64,000 nucleotides of DNA from Burkholderia sp. BCC0506. Lineage in GTDB: Bacteria > Pseudomonadota > Gammaproteobacteria > Burkholderiales > Burkholderiaceae. Made by a program: the position numbers and the translations under genes. A model generated the notes under the pieces. It was not told the origin of the DNA, searched no databases, and saw only the letters and a program-made list of their open reading frames with translations. Positions 19,063-28,473 of the stretch are shown here, piece by piece. The DNA lies in NCBI RefSeq assembly GCF_902833145.1, contig NZ_CADFEN010000011.1:124001-188000 (forward strand). The letters are read 5' to 3'. Position 1 is the first letter of the stretch. The number at the start of each line of letters is the position of its first letter.

Positions 19063-20983
19063 TCGTCGGGACCGCGGGACACATCGACCACGGCAAGACC
19101 ACGCTCGTGCGCGCGCTGACGGGCGTCGATACCGATCCCTGAAGGAAGAGAAGGCGCGCGGCATCTCGATCGAACTCGGTTATGCGTATACGCCGCTCGA
19201 CAACGGCGACGTGCTCGGCCTGATCGACGTGCCGGGCCACGAGAAGCTGATTCATACGATGGCGGCCGGCGCGTGCGGCATCGACTTCGCGCTGCTCGTG
19301 ATTGCCGCCGACGACGGTGTCATGCCGCAGACGCGCGAGCATCTCGCGATCCTGCAACTGCTTGGTGTCGCGCATGGCGCCGTCGCGCTGACGAAATGCG
19401 ATCGCGTCGATGCCGCGCGCATTGCCGAGGTGCGCGAAGAGATCGCCGCGTGGCTGCATGACTCGACGCTGGCCGGCGCGCCGCTTTTCGAAACGCGTGC
19501 GACGGCGGCCGACGATCCGGGCGTCGCCGCATTGAAGCAGCACCTCGCGGAAGCCGCGATCGCGTGGCGTGCGCGTCGCGACGACGGACTGTTCCGGCTC
19601 GCGGTCGATCGCGTGTTTACGCTTGCCGGGCAGGGCACCGTCGTGACGGGGACCGCGTTCGCGGGCCGCATCGCGACCGGCGACACGCTCGCGATCGTGC
19701 GCACCGGCGATGCGGCCCGCGTGCGCAGCATCCATGCGCAGAACCGGCCAGTCGATGCCGGCCGCGCCGGCGAGCGTTGCGCGCTGAACCTGGCCGGCAT
19801 CGACAAGGCCGACGTCGAGCGAGGCGACACCGTCGCCGATGCGCGGCTCGTCGCGACGTCGCCGCGCCTGGACGTCGAGCTGACCTTGCTCGCGGACGCC
19901 GGGCTCACGCTCACGCACTGGGCGCCGCTGCACGTGCATCTCGGCACGCTGCATCGCGTGGCTCATGTCGCGCTGCTCGACGGCGACACGCTTGCGGGCG
20001 GCCAGCGGATGCGCGTGCAACTGGTATTCGACGAGCCGGTGTTCGCGCTGCCGGGCGACCGCTTCATCGTCCGCAATCCGCAGGCGACGCGCACCATTGG
20101 CGGCGGCCGGGTGCTCGATCCGTTCGGGCCGGCACGCAAGCGCCGCACGCCCGCGCGCCGCGCGTGGCTCGATGCGCTCGCGGCATGGCTCGACGAGGGG
20201 CGCCTCGATGCGTTGCTCGCGCAGGCGCCGCTCGGCATTGCGCGCGCGACGCTCACGCATCTGACGGGGTTCGCGCCCAACGCACTGGCATTGCCGGACG
20301 ATGCGCTGTCGATCGGGCAGCGCGATGCCGCGGCGAACGAAGGCGCGGTGATTGCGCGTGCGCACTGGCGTGCATTGCAGACGCGGGCGGTCGATACGCT
20401 GCGTGCTTACCATGAGCGTATGCCCGACGAGCAGGGGCTCGACGCCGCACGCCTGCGGCGCATGGCTGCGCCGCTCGTCGGCGATGCGCTGTGGCGTGCA
20501 CTCGTCGATGCGCTGGTGGCAGGCGGCGACGTCGCGCGCAGCGGGCCGTGGCTGCATCTGCCGTCGCATTCGGTGAGCCTCGACCCGCGCGAGGAAGCGC
20601 TGGCGCAGCAACTGCTGCCGCTGATCCACGCAGGGCGCTTCGATCCGCCGTGGGTGCGCGACCTGGCCCGCGACACGGGTGTGGCCGAGGACGCGGTGCG
20701 CACGCTGCTGCGCAAGCTCGCGCGGCGCGGCGACGTGCACCAGATCGTGCGCGACCTGTTCTATCACGCGGACATCGCACGCGAGCTGGCGGAACTGGTC
20801 GCGCATCTCGCGCCGTCGCGCGGCGGCGGCCTCGATGCCGCGACGTTTCGCGACGCGACGGGGCTCGGTCGCAAGCGCGCGATCCAGATTCTCGAGTTCT
20901 TCGATCGGGTTGGGTATACTCGCTTCCACCGCGATCTTCACTACCTGCGGCCTGACAGCGGTTGGGTGGGTATTCAGGCGTAG
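19059..20983 (+). pseudogene. selB: Selenocysteine-specific elongation factor SelB, frameshifted at about 19137
   Basis: ATG 19059 overlaps the selA stop. The first 27 codons give [20 protein letters not shown] (the G1 loop of a translation GTPase) and then GVDTDP followed by TGA at 19140. The family reads GVDTDRLKEEKARGI here: restoring one base (CGC instead of CC) reopens the frame, which then runs intact to 20983. That gives about 641 residues in total (E. coli SelB 614), including DVPGHEKLI (G3), TKCD (G4) and the C-terminal winged helices that bind SECIS RNA. Either a one-base sequencing deletion or a true loss of function. If real, FdnG could not be completed. Confidence 0.9.
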
Positions 20984-21015
20984 GCGCTCGTTGTTCTCGT
21001 GATTCTTTTCCCCAC

Positions 21016-21111
21016 GGAAGGCATTCGTATCCGGTGGTACGGCCGGGCTTCAAACCCGGTTGGGGGTGTCAGACACTCCCGGGTAGGTTCGACTCCTGCT
21101 GCCTTCCGCCA
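21016..21111 (+). tRNA. selC: tRNA-Sec (anticodon TCA)
   Basis: 96 bases closely matching E. coli selC: acceptor stem ggaaggca...tgccttcc, anticodon TCA at 21050-21052, long variable arm, TpsiC loop GGTTCGACTCC and encoded 3' CCA. It lies 32 bases after selB. It delivers selenocysteine to the UGA of fdnG. selC is a well-known integration site for genomic islands, and the accessory region begins right after it. Confidence 0.95.
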
Positions 21112-21244
21112 GTCATGGCTTCCCGCGCGCTCTGGCGACTTCCGTCAACGCACCGTAGGTCGCTGATTTCAAAGCGATTTGTGGGTAACGGCGTGCTTGC
21201 CGCTTCCGCTCGCGTCCCGCGCAATTTCCGCACAAAGTATGGGT

Positions 21245-21660
21245 ACTGTTCCAGCAGGAAGCCTTGGATCTCGCGTACGGTCATGCCTCGGGCATACATG
21301 GCGACGATCTTGTCGTCGAAGCCCGTGAAGCGCCGTTCGTGCTTGGGAATCAGGATGGGTTCGAAGCTGCCGTCGCGGTCACGCGGCACCTCGATACGGA
21401 TCGGACCGTCTTCGGTCAGAACCGTCTTGGTCCCTTTGCCGTTGCGCTGATTCGTGGCGTTGGCCGGCTTGGCAGCACCGGGAGGGTAGCCGAGATGATG
21501 GTTCATCTCGCCGCCCAGTGCCCGTTCGATCAGCGCCTTCTTGAGCGCCAGCGTCGCGATTGATGGCTTCAGCCGTCATCGGACCGTTGCCGAACTGCTC
21601 AAGCAGCTCGGCCGGAATCGTCGGCAGAGCCGCCGGCTGGGCTTTCGGTTTGCGAGGCAT
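21245..21660 (-). pseudogene. IS256-family transposase fragment, frameshifted and truncated
   Basis: On the minus strand, an AGGAGAATTT ribosome binding site precedes MPRKPKAQPAALPTIPAELL, a typical IS256-family N terminus. The frame breaks near 21570 and resumes as MNHHLGYPPGAAKPAN, then PRDRDGSFEPILIPKHERRF, GFDDKIVAMYARGMTVREIQ and so on. Similarity stops at about 21245, so only about a third of the transposase remains, without the DDE catalytic part. It is the first accessory feature downstream of selC. Confidence 0.8.
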
Positions 21661-21713
21661 AAATTCTCCTTGGGAGCATGTTATGCCTTAAACACAAAAT
21701 TCCTGACAGGCCC

Positions 21714-22545
21714 CAGCGAGTTCGGACACGCCGTCAAGCTGATCTCTCCACAATTCGTGCGCCCGTTCGTCAAGAGTAACAAGAACGACTTCGTTGATGC
21801 CGAGGCAATATGCGAAGCCGCGTCTCGCCCATCGATGCGATTTGTAACGCCAAAGACGGAATCGCAACAGACACTTTCCGCGCTCCATCGAGTTCGCCAA
21901 GCTCTAGTTCGCGATCGAGTATGCACGACCGACCAGATGCATGGATTCCTGCTTGAGTTCGGAATCAGCCTTCCTGTCGGCCACGCCGTTGTAAGGCGCC
22001 TGCCCGCGGTACTGGCCGAGTATCGACTGCCGCCGCGTCTCGTCGCGATCCTCGATCGGTTGCATGAGCACTTCAAATATCTTACTGAGCAGATTCGCGA
22101 TATCGAGAAAGAACTCGAGCGGCCACTCGCCGATGACTCCCTTGGCCAGCATCTGATGACGATTCCCGGCGTTGGAACGATCACTGCCAGTCTTCTTGCC
22201 TCGGAACTCGGCGATGGCAAGCAATACCGATGCAGCCGTGATCTCGCCGCTGCCGTCGGGCTGGTGCCGAGGCAATACAGTACTGGTGGGAAGTCAAATC
22301 TGCTCGGAATCTCCAAGAGAGGTGACAAGAATATCCGCCACTTGCTGGTCCAGTGTGCTCGAGCATTTATGCTCCGACTGGACAAGCAGTCGGGCCGGAT
22401 GGCCGACTGGGGCCGCTCGCTGCTGGCGCGACGACATTCCAGCGTGGTTGCTTGTGCCTTAGCGAGCAAGCTTGCCCGAATCGCATGGGCGATCGTGAGC
22501 CACAACACTGTATTCGAGCAACGAGCGGCCGTCACGGCTGCATGA
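21714..22545 (+). pseudogene. IS110-family transposase, N-terminus missing
   Basis: Clear IS110 similarity starts at GPSEFGHAVKLISPQFVRPF and runs through KNDFVDAEAICEAA and the transposase_20 motif IPGVGTITASLLASELGD to the C terminus. The N-terminal RuvC-like half with the first catalytic Asp is gone. The open frame continues about 58 codons upstream, but that part is antisense to the IS256 remnant and not transposase. The fragment abuts the IS256 fragment, so one insertion or deletion probably truncated both. Confidence 0.8.
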
Positions 22546-22771
22546 CGAGGTGTCATCATTCTTTTACCGAAGTCAACTCATCTGGTTTTGCGACTGCTGA
22601 TTATTGATGACGTGAACGGCAAACCGGCCTGGCGGACACCCTGAAAGGTTAACGAGCTTCCTGAAGCTGCAGTTGTTATCAGGATCGCCGGGCGCGATTC
22701 TCATCGTGGCGCGAGGAGCGTTCCTCACAACGACGCCGGATAGATTTGTGCAAAGCCATCACATATCAACA

Positions 22772-23670
22772 TCAGTGTTGCAAAAACGGGGGTGACCATA
22801 GATCAACCTCGGGCATCGGAGCAACCGAGGCCGAGGAGATGGGCAAGCCGACCATCGACGACGAATTGTGGACACTGATCGAGCCGTTACTGCCGCCATC
22901 CAAGCCGCGGCGCAAGAAGAACTCGGGCCGTCTGCCTGTTTCGAATCGCGCCGCGCTGACCGGCATCTTGTTCGTTCTCAAGACCGGACTACGCTGGCGC
23001 GACCTGCCTGTCGAGATGGGTTGCGGCTCGGGCGTGACATGTTGGCGGCGGCTGCGCGACTGGCAGGCGGCCGGCGTGTGGGACCGCTTGCACGAGCTGC
23101 TGCTCGCGAAGCTTCGAGCAGCAGAGCAGATCGACCTCCCGCGAGCCGCTGTCGATTCATCATCGATTCGCGCCGTTGGGGCGGGCCAAAAACTGGGCCA
23201 AACTCTACCGATCGCGCTCGACCCGGTTCGAAGCACCACATCGTCACCGATGCCAACGGCACGCCGCTTGCCGCGATCCTGACCGGCGCGAACGTCAACG
23301 ACGTCACGCAATTGCTGTCGCTGATCGACGTGATTCCACAGATTCGCGGATTGCGCGGCCACCCACTGCAGAGACCGCGTGTGGTCTACGCCGTCCGCGG
23401 ATACGACTCCGAGCGACATCGAAAAGCGTTGCGCAATCGTGGTATCGAACCGGTGATTGCCGAGCGTCGTACCGAACACGGCAGCGGCCTTGGAAAATAT
23501 CGCTGGGTCGTTGAACGCACGCATGCTTGGCTGCATTACTTCCGTCGCTTCCGTATTCGTTTTGAACGCCGTGCCGACATTCACGGCGCGTTCCTCAAAC
23601 TCGGTTGCTGCCTGATCTGCTGGAATACGCTCCGGCGCGCCGAGCAGCTTTTATGAAACCGTCTCTTAAG
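22772..23670 (+). mobile_element. IS5-family (IS427-group) insertion sequence
   Basis: An about 0.9-kb element around the two-frame transposase. The outer ends are approximate: the right end near gaaaccgtctctt (23655-23667) and the left end near gtgttgcaaaaac (22773-22785) are only partly complementary, and no target duplication was found. Confidence 0.65.
22839..23656 (+). CDS. IS5-family transposase made by -1 frameshifting
   Basis: The first frame starts MGKPTIDDELWTLIEPLLPP with GAGGAG upstream and contains the DDE-type VDSSSIRAVGAGQK segment. The second frame, one base back, continues TGPNSTDRARPGSKHHIVTD through YDSERHRKALRNRGI to WNTLRRAEQLL. The switch falls at CAAAAAC (23187-23193), a plausible slippery site, giving about 272 residues, normal for the IS427 group. 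The element may therefore be intact and active. A reading as ordinary inactivating frameshift is possible, but the position is the usual one for this group. Confidence 0.8.
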
Positions 23671-23716
23671 ATTTGTGTGATGTGTCGCTCGTCGTTATCG
23701 GCTTGCTTGCTGGAAG

Positions 23717-24901
23717 TCAGGCCTCGACGTGGACTTTCCTGCCCGCGAGCAACCCGGCCCATGCCCCGAGGAGCGCGACACCTGCTGCCATGAGTAGCGC
23801 AACCGACCAGCTTCGTTGCCAGTCGTGGATTGCACCGACGACCATCGGGCCAGCCGCCGCCATCAGATATCCGATGCATTGCGCCATGCCGGAAAGCGCC
23901 CCCGCCCCCTCCGCGGAGCGGGTGCGCAGGCCGACGAAGGTCAGGCCGAGAATCATGCTTGCCCCACTTCCGAAGCCCAGCAGCGCAGCCCAAACCACGG
24001 CTAGGCCCGGCAGGTAGATCAGCCCGAGCAGCGACGCGGCGGATATCAAGCTGACCGACACAGCCGCCGGTCGCTGATCCGGCATGCGTCGAATGACGGG
24101 CGCGAGAATCAGTCCAGGGATGGCTGTCGCGAGTTGCAGCACGCCGTGCATGGAGCCGGCCTCGGCAGGCGGCAAGCCCTGGTCGATCAGGATGGTGGGA
24201 AGCCAGCTGACGGCGATGTAGAAAATCATGGCGTTGAAGCCCATGAACAGGGTCACCTGCCACGCCAGGGAGGACCGCCAGACGTTCGTTGGTTGTGCTG
24301 GCCGAGCGCTTCGGGCCACGGCCTCGTTCCGATGCGCATGACGTCGAGGCGCCCACACGGCCAACGCGATGCCGGGCAGCAGAATGAATGTGGCAAGAGC
24401 GGTTTGCCATCCATAGGCCTGTGCCAGAGGGGTGACCAATGTTGATCCGAGTGCGCCGCTGGCGCCCATCGTCAACGCGTAAGCGCCTGTGAGTGAGGCA
24501 ACGCTGCCCGCGAAGTCGCGCTTGATCAGGCTGGGCAGCAGCACGTTACCGAAAGCAATGCCGACACCGATCACCGCTGTGCCGAAATACAGCAGCCACG
24601 CCGTGCCGGAGGAGCGCAGCGCAATACCCAGCGCAACGAGCGCCAATGCTCCGACGATGGTCCGCTCGAGTCCCACCTTACGGGCTATCGCCGAACTGAT
24701 CGGCGAAAAGGCAGCGAACGCGAGCAATGGCAGTGACGAGAGTGCACCGACTGCCACTGTGCTCAGGCTGAAGTCTCTCTGAATAAGGGCAAGTACGGGA
24801 GCCAGCCCGGTAAATGGAGCCCGGAGATTCACCGCGAGAAGCAGGATGCCGGCAATCAGGGCGAGGTCCGAAGGCGCCCGGCGGATGGTTGAAAAGGTCA
24901 C
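23717..24901 (-). CDS. nimT: MFS transporter, CynX/NimT family
   Basis: 394 residues with twelve membrane helices, starting SDLALIAGILLLAVNLRAPF as in CynX/NimT proteins. LSSLPLLAFAAFSPISSAIA and the second-half GMAQCIGYLMAAAGPMVVGA are typical. Family members move cyanate (CynX) or export 2-nitroimidazole (NimT). It is divergent from an AraC regulator of the NimR type, the same arrangement as nimT/nimR in E. coli. Substrate is inferred only from family and context; an aromatic amine or nitro compound would fit the neighbouring catabolic island. Confidence 0.8.
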   Translation of the reverse strand: MTFSTIRRAPSDLALIAGILLLAVNLRAPFTGLAPVLALIQRDFSLSTVAVGALSSLPLLAFAAFSPISSAIARKVGLERTIVGALALVALGIALRSSGTAWLLYFGTAVIGVGIAFGNVLLPSLIKRDFAGSVASLTGAYALTMGASGALGSTLVTPLAQAYGWQTALATFILLPGIALAVWAPRRHAHRNEAVARSARPAQPTNVWRSSLAWQVTLFMGFNAMIFYIAVSWLPTILIDQGLPPAEAGSMHGVLQLATAIPGLILAPVIRRMPDQRPAAVSVSLISAASLLGLIYLPGLAVVWAALLGFGSGASMILGLTFVGLRTRSAEGAGALSGMAQCIGYLMAAAGPMVVGAIHDWQRSWSVALLMAAGVALLGAWAGLLAGRKVHVEA

Positions 24902-24992
24902 GAAGAAAGCGATTCTTTGATGGGGGAGCCTCCGACTTTACGGATTCTTCGAACGAACTAATATAGAAGACGTGACCAATGATCTCTAAAAT

Positions 24993-25811
24993 ATGACAAT
25001 GCCATCCAGGATGCGGGTCACCTCTCCCGAGCAGTTCAACTCAGACGATTTCAAGCAGCCCGCAGTCGCGATACGGGTGCACTTGGAAGGGGAACAATCC
25101 GAGCATCCTCAACACAGCCATCGCAAGGGACAACTGATCCTGATGATCCAGGGCTGGGCGACCTGCGAAGTCCCGCAGGCTTTGTGGTTCGTGCCGCCTC
25201 AGCATGCTGTCTGGATCCCTGGGGGAACACCCCATAGCAGTCGCGCATCTCCCGATGCTCAGCTTTACTTCCTCTTCATCGAGCCAGGCGCTGTCCGGAT
25301 GCCGGATTACTGCTGCACGCTGGCCATCACACCGCTGTTGCGTGAACTGATTCGCCACCTGGCTCGCGGAGAACCGGCTTACCAGCGTGGAAGCAAAACT
25401 GAAAAAGTGGTGGCCGTGTTGCTGGACCAACTGGCAGAGGCACCTGTCCAGCAATTGCATCTGCCTATTTCGCAGGCGCCGGCCATCAGACGCATGCTGG
25501 AGACCTTCTCTGTGGACCCGTCTGACCGCACAACGCTTTCCCAGTGGGGTGCCCGACTTGCGATGAGCGACAGAACCCTGGCCCGGCTCGTAGTTCGCGA
25601 GACGGGCTTGACGTTCGGACGGTGGCGTCAGCAACTGCATCTCATCGTCGCCCTTCGGCAACTGGCCGACGGGACGTCGGTGCAGCAGGTGGCCGGACTT
25701 CTGGGCTACGACTCGGTGACGGCGTTCATCACCATGTTCAAAAAGGCGCTGGGCAAGTCGCCAACCCAGTATTTCGCCAGTCTGCGCAACCGCGACCCTG
25801 AAGCCCCATAG
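24993..25811 (+). CDS. nimR: AraC-family regulator, NimR-like
   Basis: 272 residues. An N-terminal cupin (EHPQHSHRKGQLILMIQGWA, then WIPGGTPHSSRA) carries the His-rich sensor fold, and the C-terminal AraC helix-turn-helix pair occupies about residues 170-265 (LAMSDRTLARLVVRETGLTF and GYDSVTAFITMFKKALGKSP). E. coli NimR represses nimT; the divergent 91-bp spacing here fits control of the adjacent transporter. An ATG at 25011 (MRVTSPEQF) is an alternative start. Confidence 0.82.
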   Translation: MTMPSRMRVTSPEQFNSDDFKQPAVAIRVHLEGEQSEHPQHSHRKGQLILMIQGWATCEVPQALWFVPPQHAVWIPGGTPHSSRASPDAQLYFLFIEPGAVRMPDYCCTLAITPLLRELIRHLARGEPAYQRGSKTEKVVAVLLDQLAEAPVQQLHLPISQAPAIRRMLETFSVDPSDRTTLSQWGARLAMSDRTLARLVVRETGLTFGRWRQQLHLIVALRQLADGTSVQQVAGLLGYDSVTAFITMFKKALGKSPTQYFASLRNRDPEAP

Positions 25812-25876
25812 GCATCCCCGCTCTGCATCCAGCGAATGAGCGGGTTTTCACCTACAGGTGGGTATTTTTGTATTCC

Positions 25877-25939
25877 TTGACAGCGGTTCTGCGGCGCACC
25901 TAAGATTGGTTCACATAAAGTACGTGTACGTATTTTATG
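25877..25939 (+). promoter_or_regulatory. Sigma-70 promoter with palindromic operator (site 1)
   Basis: TTGACA (25877-25882), 18-base spacer, TAAGAT (25901-25906). The operator 25914-25939 is a near-perfect 26-bp palindrome with core AGTACGTGTACGTA flanked by CATAAA/TTTATG. It covers the expected transcription start, so a bound repressor would block initiation. It drives the MBL-fold hydrolase gene at 26146. Confidence 0.8.
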
Positions 25940-26145
25940 CCGACGCAACTGCCGGCCGCTGATGGACGGAACCGAGTGCCTTGACGTTCCCGCAACCCCA
26001 TACGAATTCGTAAGGTCCTGGAGCGCTACGCCTGCTCGGCAAGCGGGTCTTGTCGGGCGATTGGGTTCCGTGCGAGAGTCGTCCAATAGACATATTAATT
26101 CGGTATACGAAATTTCACATACATCATTCATATCAGGAGACTCAC

Positions 26146-27081
26146 GTGAGCGCCCCATCTATCATCGGCTCCCAACCTATGCGAGACACGGATTACTCGA
26201 TCTGGGCGCTCGCATATTGCCAGGCAGATATGCCGCAGGACTTTTTCGGCGGCGCCGGCATCTACAGCAACGCCGGCACCATCCGGATTCCCATGATCTA
26301 CACATTGCTGGTCGGGGGCGAAGTCGGTGGCAAGCAGCATGTTGCGCTCGTCGACTGCGGATTTCGCAATGACCATTGGCTGACGCGCTACCCGTTCTCC
26401 AGCTGGGAAGAGCCGCGAGACGTATTGGGACGCATCGGTTTTGCGCCGGAGGACGTCGATACGATCCTGGTGACGCACATGCACTTCGACCATATGGGAA
26501 ATTTCGAAGCCTTCCCGAACGCCAAGCTGTATGTGCAGCTCGACGAGTATCTGGGCTGGTCACAGGCGGTCTGTGCGGTCCATCAGCACGAAACCGAGGA
26601 AGAGAAGGCGTGGGTGTTCTCCTCGTTCGATCCGATGGATCTGATCCGTGCGGCGCAGGGCGTTTCGGAAGGTCGGATCAAGTTCATCCGCGGCGACGAA
26701 GAGGTCTTGCCGGGCATCACGGCCCGCCTCGCCAAGGACAGTCATACGTTCGGCTCGCAGTGGTTCGAGGTGAATACACGTAACGGTCCATTTGTTGCCG
26801 CCGGCGACATTGTCTACTGGTACTCGAATATCGACCGCATGTGGCCGCCCGGCTATCACCAGGGTAACGCGTTCAATCAGATTCACGTGTACCGCCAGAT
26901 GCGCGAACTACTCAAGCAGAAGACGGAGCGAGTCATCCCCGGTCACGATCCGGAGGTCTGGAACCGCCACTCTTCTTGGGAAGCACCTCCGAACGGGAAT
27001 CAGATTGCCGAGGTCAATCTGAAAGAAGGGGATACGTCACGGCGCCCCGACGTAACCGCGTCGAAGATCATCAGTATCTGA
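26146..27081 (+). CDS. Metallo-beta-lactamase-fold hydrolase (AHL-lactonase/BxdA-like)
   Basis: 311 residues from GTG 26146 with a CAGGAGA ribosome binding site; the upstream in-frame ATG would place translation through the leader. The dizinc signature HMHFDH occupies residues 111-116, with DCGFRNDHW before it and VIPGHDPEVW near residue 282. The family includes N-acyl-homoserine lactonases and the bacterial benzoxazolinone hydrolase BxdA, enzymes that open cyclic esters or carbamates. As the first gene behind operator 1 and next to an aminophenol pathway, it could release 2-aminophenol from benzoxazolinone. AHL lactonase activity is the main alternative. Confidence 0.85.
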   Translation: MSAPSIIGSQPMRDTDYSIWALAYCQADMPQDFFGGAGIYSNAGTIRIPMIYTLLVGGEVGGKQHVALVDCGFRNDHWLTRYPFSSWEEPRDVLGRIGFAPEDVDTILVTHMHFDHMGNFEAFPNAKLYVQLDEYLGWSQAVCAVHQHETEEEKAWVFSSFDPMDLIRAAQGVSEGRIKFIRGDEEVLPGITARLAKDSHTFGSQWFEVNTRNGPFVAAGDIVYWYSNIDRMWPPGYHQGNAFNQIHVYRQMRELLKQKTERVIPGHDPEVWNRHSSWEAPPNGNQIAEVNLKEGDTSRRPDVTASKIISI

Positions 27082-27197
27082 ACCCGGTGCGTTTCGCGGG
27101 CGGGAGCGCGGCACTCGGAACCCGTCCGCCTGCCGGTGCTGACATCGCGGCCGCGGCAGATGATCGAATCCAAAACCTGCAAACTTTCAGGGTAACC

Positions 27198-27596
27198 ATG
27201 CATCGCGAAATTGTTTCGTCGAACGTTCTGCCAACGCCACGTTTTCGTTATAGCCCCGTCGTGCGGGTCGGCCCTTTTGTTTTTGTCTCTGGCCTCGTTG
27301 GGCTGGACCCGTCGACCGGCAGTCTCGCTGATGGCGGGGCATATGGGCAGACGGCGCAAATTCTCGGAAACCTGAAGCGGCTATGCGATGAACAGAGCTG
27401 GACGCTTTCTGACCTGGTCGTGGCGCGGGTGTTCTGTGCGAACACGGCAGACGCCGCAGCGGTGAATGAAGCGTGGGAGGAAGCGTTCGAACATGTCGAG
27501 CCGCCCGCCAGAACATTTGTGACTGTCAGCAGATTGCCGCTTGGGGCTGCCGTGGAGATCGAATTTCAGCTCTTGCCAGGGGAGCGGCGGAGTTGA
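27198..27596 (+). CDS. RidA/YjgF-family protein
   Basis: 132 residues from ATG 27198. The RidA fold shows in YSPVVRVGPFVFVSGLVGLD, and in NLKRLCDEQSWTLSDLVVAR; the terminal VEIEFQLLP replaces the more usual VEIE(A/M)VA end. RidA proteins hydrolyse reactive 2-aminoacrylate-type enamines/imines, and some relatives deaminate 2-aminomuconate. It is probably co-transcribed with the MBL-fold gene 116 bases upstream. It is clearly different from the dedicated 2-aminomuconate deaminase at 33890, so a protective or accessory imine hydrolase is likely. Confidence 0.82.
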   Translation: MHREIVSSNVLPTPRFRYSPVVRVGPFVFVSGLVGLDPSTGSLADGGAYGQTAQILGNLKRLCDEQSWTLSDLVVARVFCANTADAAAVNEAWEEAFEHVEPPARTFVTVSRLPLGAAVEIEFQLLPGERRS

Positions 27597-27617
27597 GCGC
27601 CGTCGTCGTGAGAGATG

Positions 27618-27648
27618 CATCGGGAGCACGTCCAGCGTGCCCCGATTT
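27618..27648. terminator. Possible bidirectional terminator between ridA-like gene and marR
   Basis: atcggg-agcacg / cgtgccccgat forms a hairpin with one bulge in the 74-bp convergent gap. The T run is short (ttt). Confidence 0.4.
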
Positions 27649-27670
27649 CCGATGCGTGCAAGGACTGCGG

Positions 27671-28201
27671 TCACAAACCCGCTTCGGGCTCCGATTCGAC
27701 GATCAGTTTCAGGCACTTCACAAAAAGCGGCCGGTATTCTTCCGGTAGTTTATCAAGCAGCTTTTTCTCGACTCCGGCGTCTCGCGGCAGCACACGGTTC
27801 AGCGTCTCGATGCCGTTCTTGGCGATGTGCAGGCGATAAGCTCGCTGGTCGTCTTCCGAAGGACTCCGTACGAGCATCTCGTTCGCGCAGAGCCTTTTCA
27901 CCATCTCCGCGATCGTGTTTCGGTCCATGTGCAACTGATCGGCCAACTCGCTTTGCTTCAGACCGGGGTGTTGAGCAACCACCACGAGGGCGGCCTTTTG
28001 CCTCGGCGTCAACGATTCGGATGCGAACTCCCGGCTGAATATGTCTTCTGCAATGAAGTGTGCTCGCCTCAGCAGGTGAGAGGCCACCTCTTCCAGGCGG
28101 AAGTGATCCAGAGCATGTTGCGCTTCCTTTGACAGGCCGATCGAGCTGGAACCCGCCGACTTGTTCTTTGCGGGTTTGTCGTTCTTCTTGGGTGAAGGCA
28201 T
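27671..28201 (-). CDS. MarR-family transcriptional regulator, candidate island repressor
   Basis: 176 residues from ATG 28201 (MPSPKKNDKPAKNKSAG, a basic N-terminal arm). The winged helix lies at about residues 65-130: LTPRQKAALVVVAQHPGLKQ, then LADQLHMDRNTIAEMVKRL and the wing SEDDQRAYRLHI. MarR dimers bind palindromes and release them on binding aromatic ligands. It is transcribed away from the amn operon; a copy of the island palindrome overlaps a TATAAT in its own upstream region (28474-28497), which would allow autoregulation. It is the only MarR gene in the window and the best candidate for the protein that reads the six operators. Confidence 0.9.
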   Translation of the reverse strand: MPSPKKNDKPAKNKSAGSSSIGLSKEAQHALDHFRLEEVASHLLRRAHFIAEDIFSREFASESLTPRQKAALVVVAQHPGLKQSELADQLHMDRNTIAEMVKRLCANEMLVRSPSEDDQRAYRLHIAKNGIETLNRVLPRDAGVEKKLLDKLPEEYRPLFVKCLKLIVESEPEAGL

Positions 28202-28473
28202 AGGAAAGAAGACAGTCAAATGAGAAAGAGGTCGTTCGGGTAATCGGGCTCCAGACGTGAGACGAAGTGAAAGGAACACGAATACGGTGAAAGGAAACAG
28301 TTGCCATTATCGATGGTTCGGCTGCGCGGTTCAACTGGCATGGGACCGCGATCGGGAGCCGGCGCACGACTGGTCACCGTGCATGGGAGGAGCCATTTCG
28401 GCTGCGCGCGGTTCGATGGCGGCGGTGTCGCTCATCGACACGTCGGCGGTTCTCCGCCGCTCGAGAACACGCC

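Noticed and set aside
19137-19143. Programmed frameshift regulating selB
   Set aside because: The site GATCCCTGA has no slippery heptamer that would allow a -1 step, and the family is not known to use frameshifting here.
25914-25939. lux-box-like quorum-sensing site because of the AHL-lactonase-like neighbour
   Set aside because: The palindrome GTACGTRTACGTAC lacks the lux-box CTG...CAG ends and recurs before catabolic genes; no LuxR gene is present in the window.
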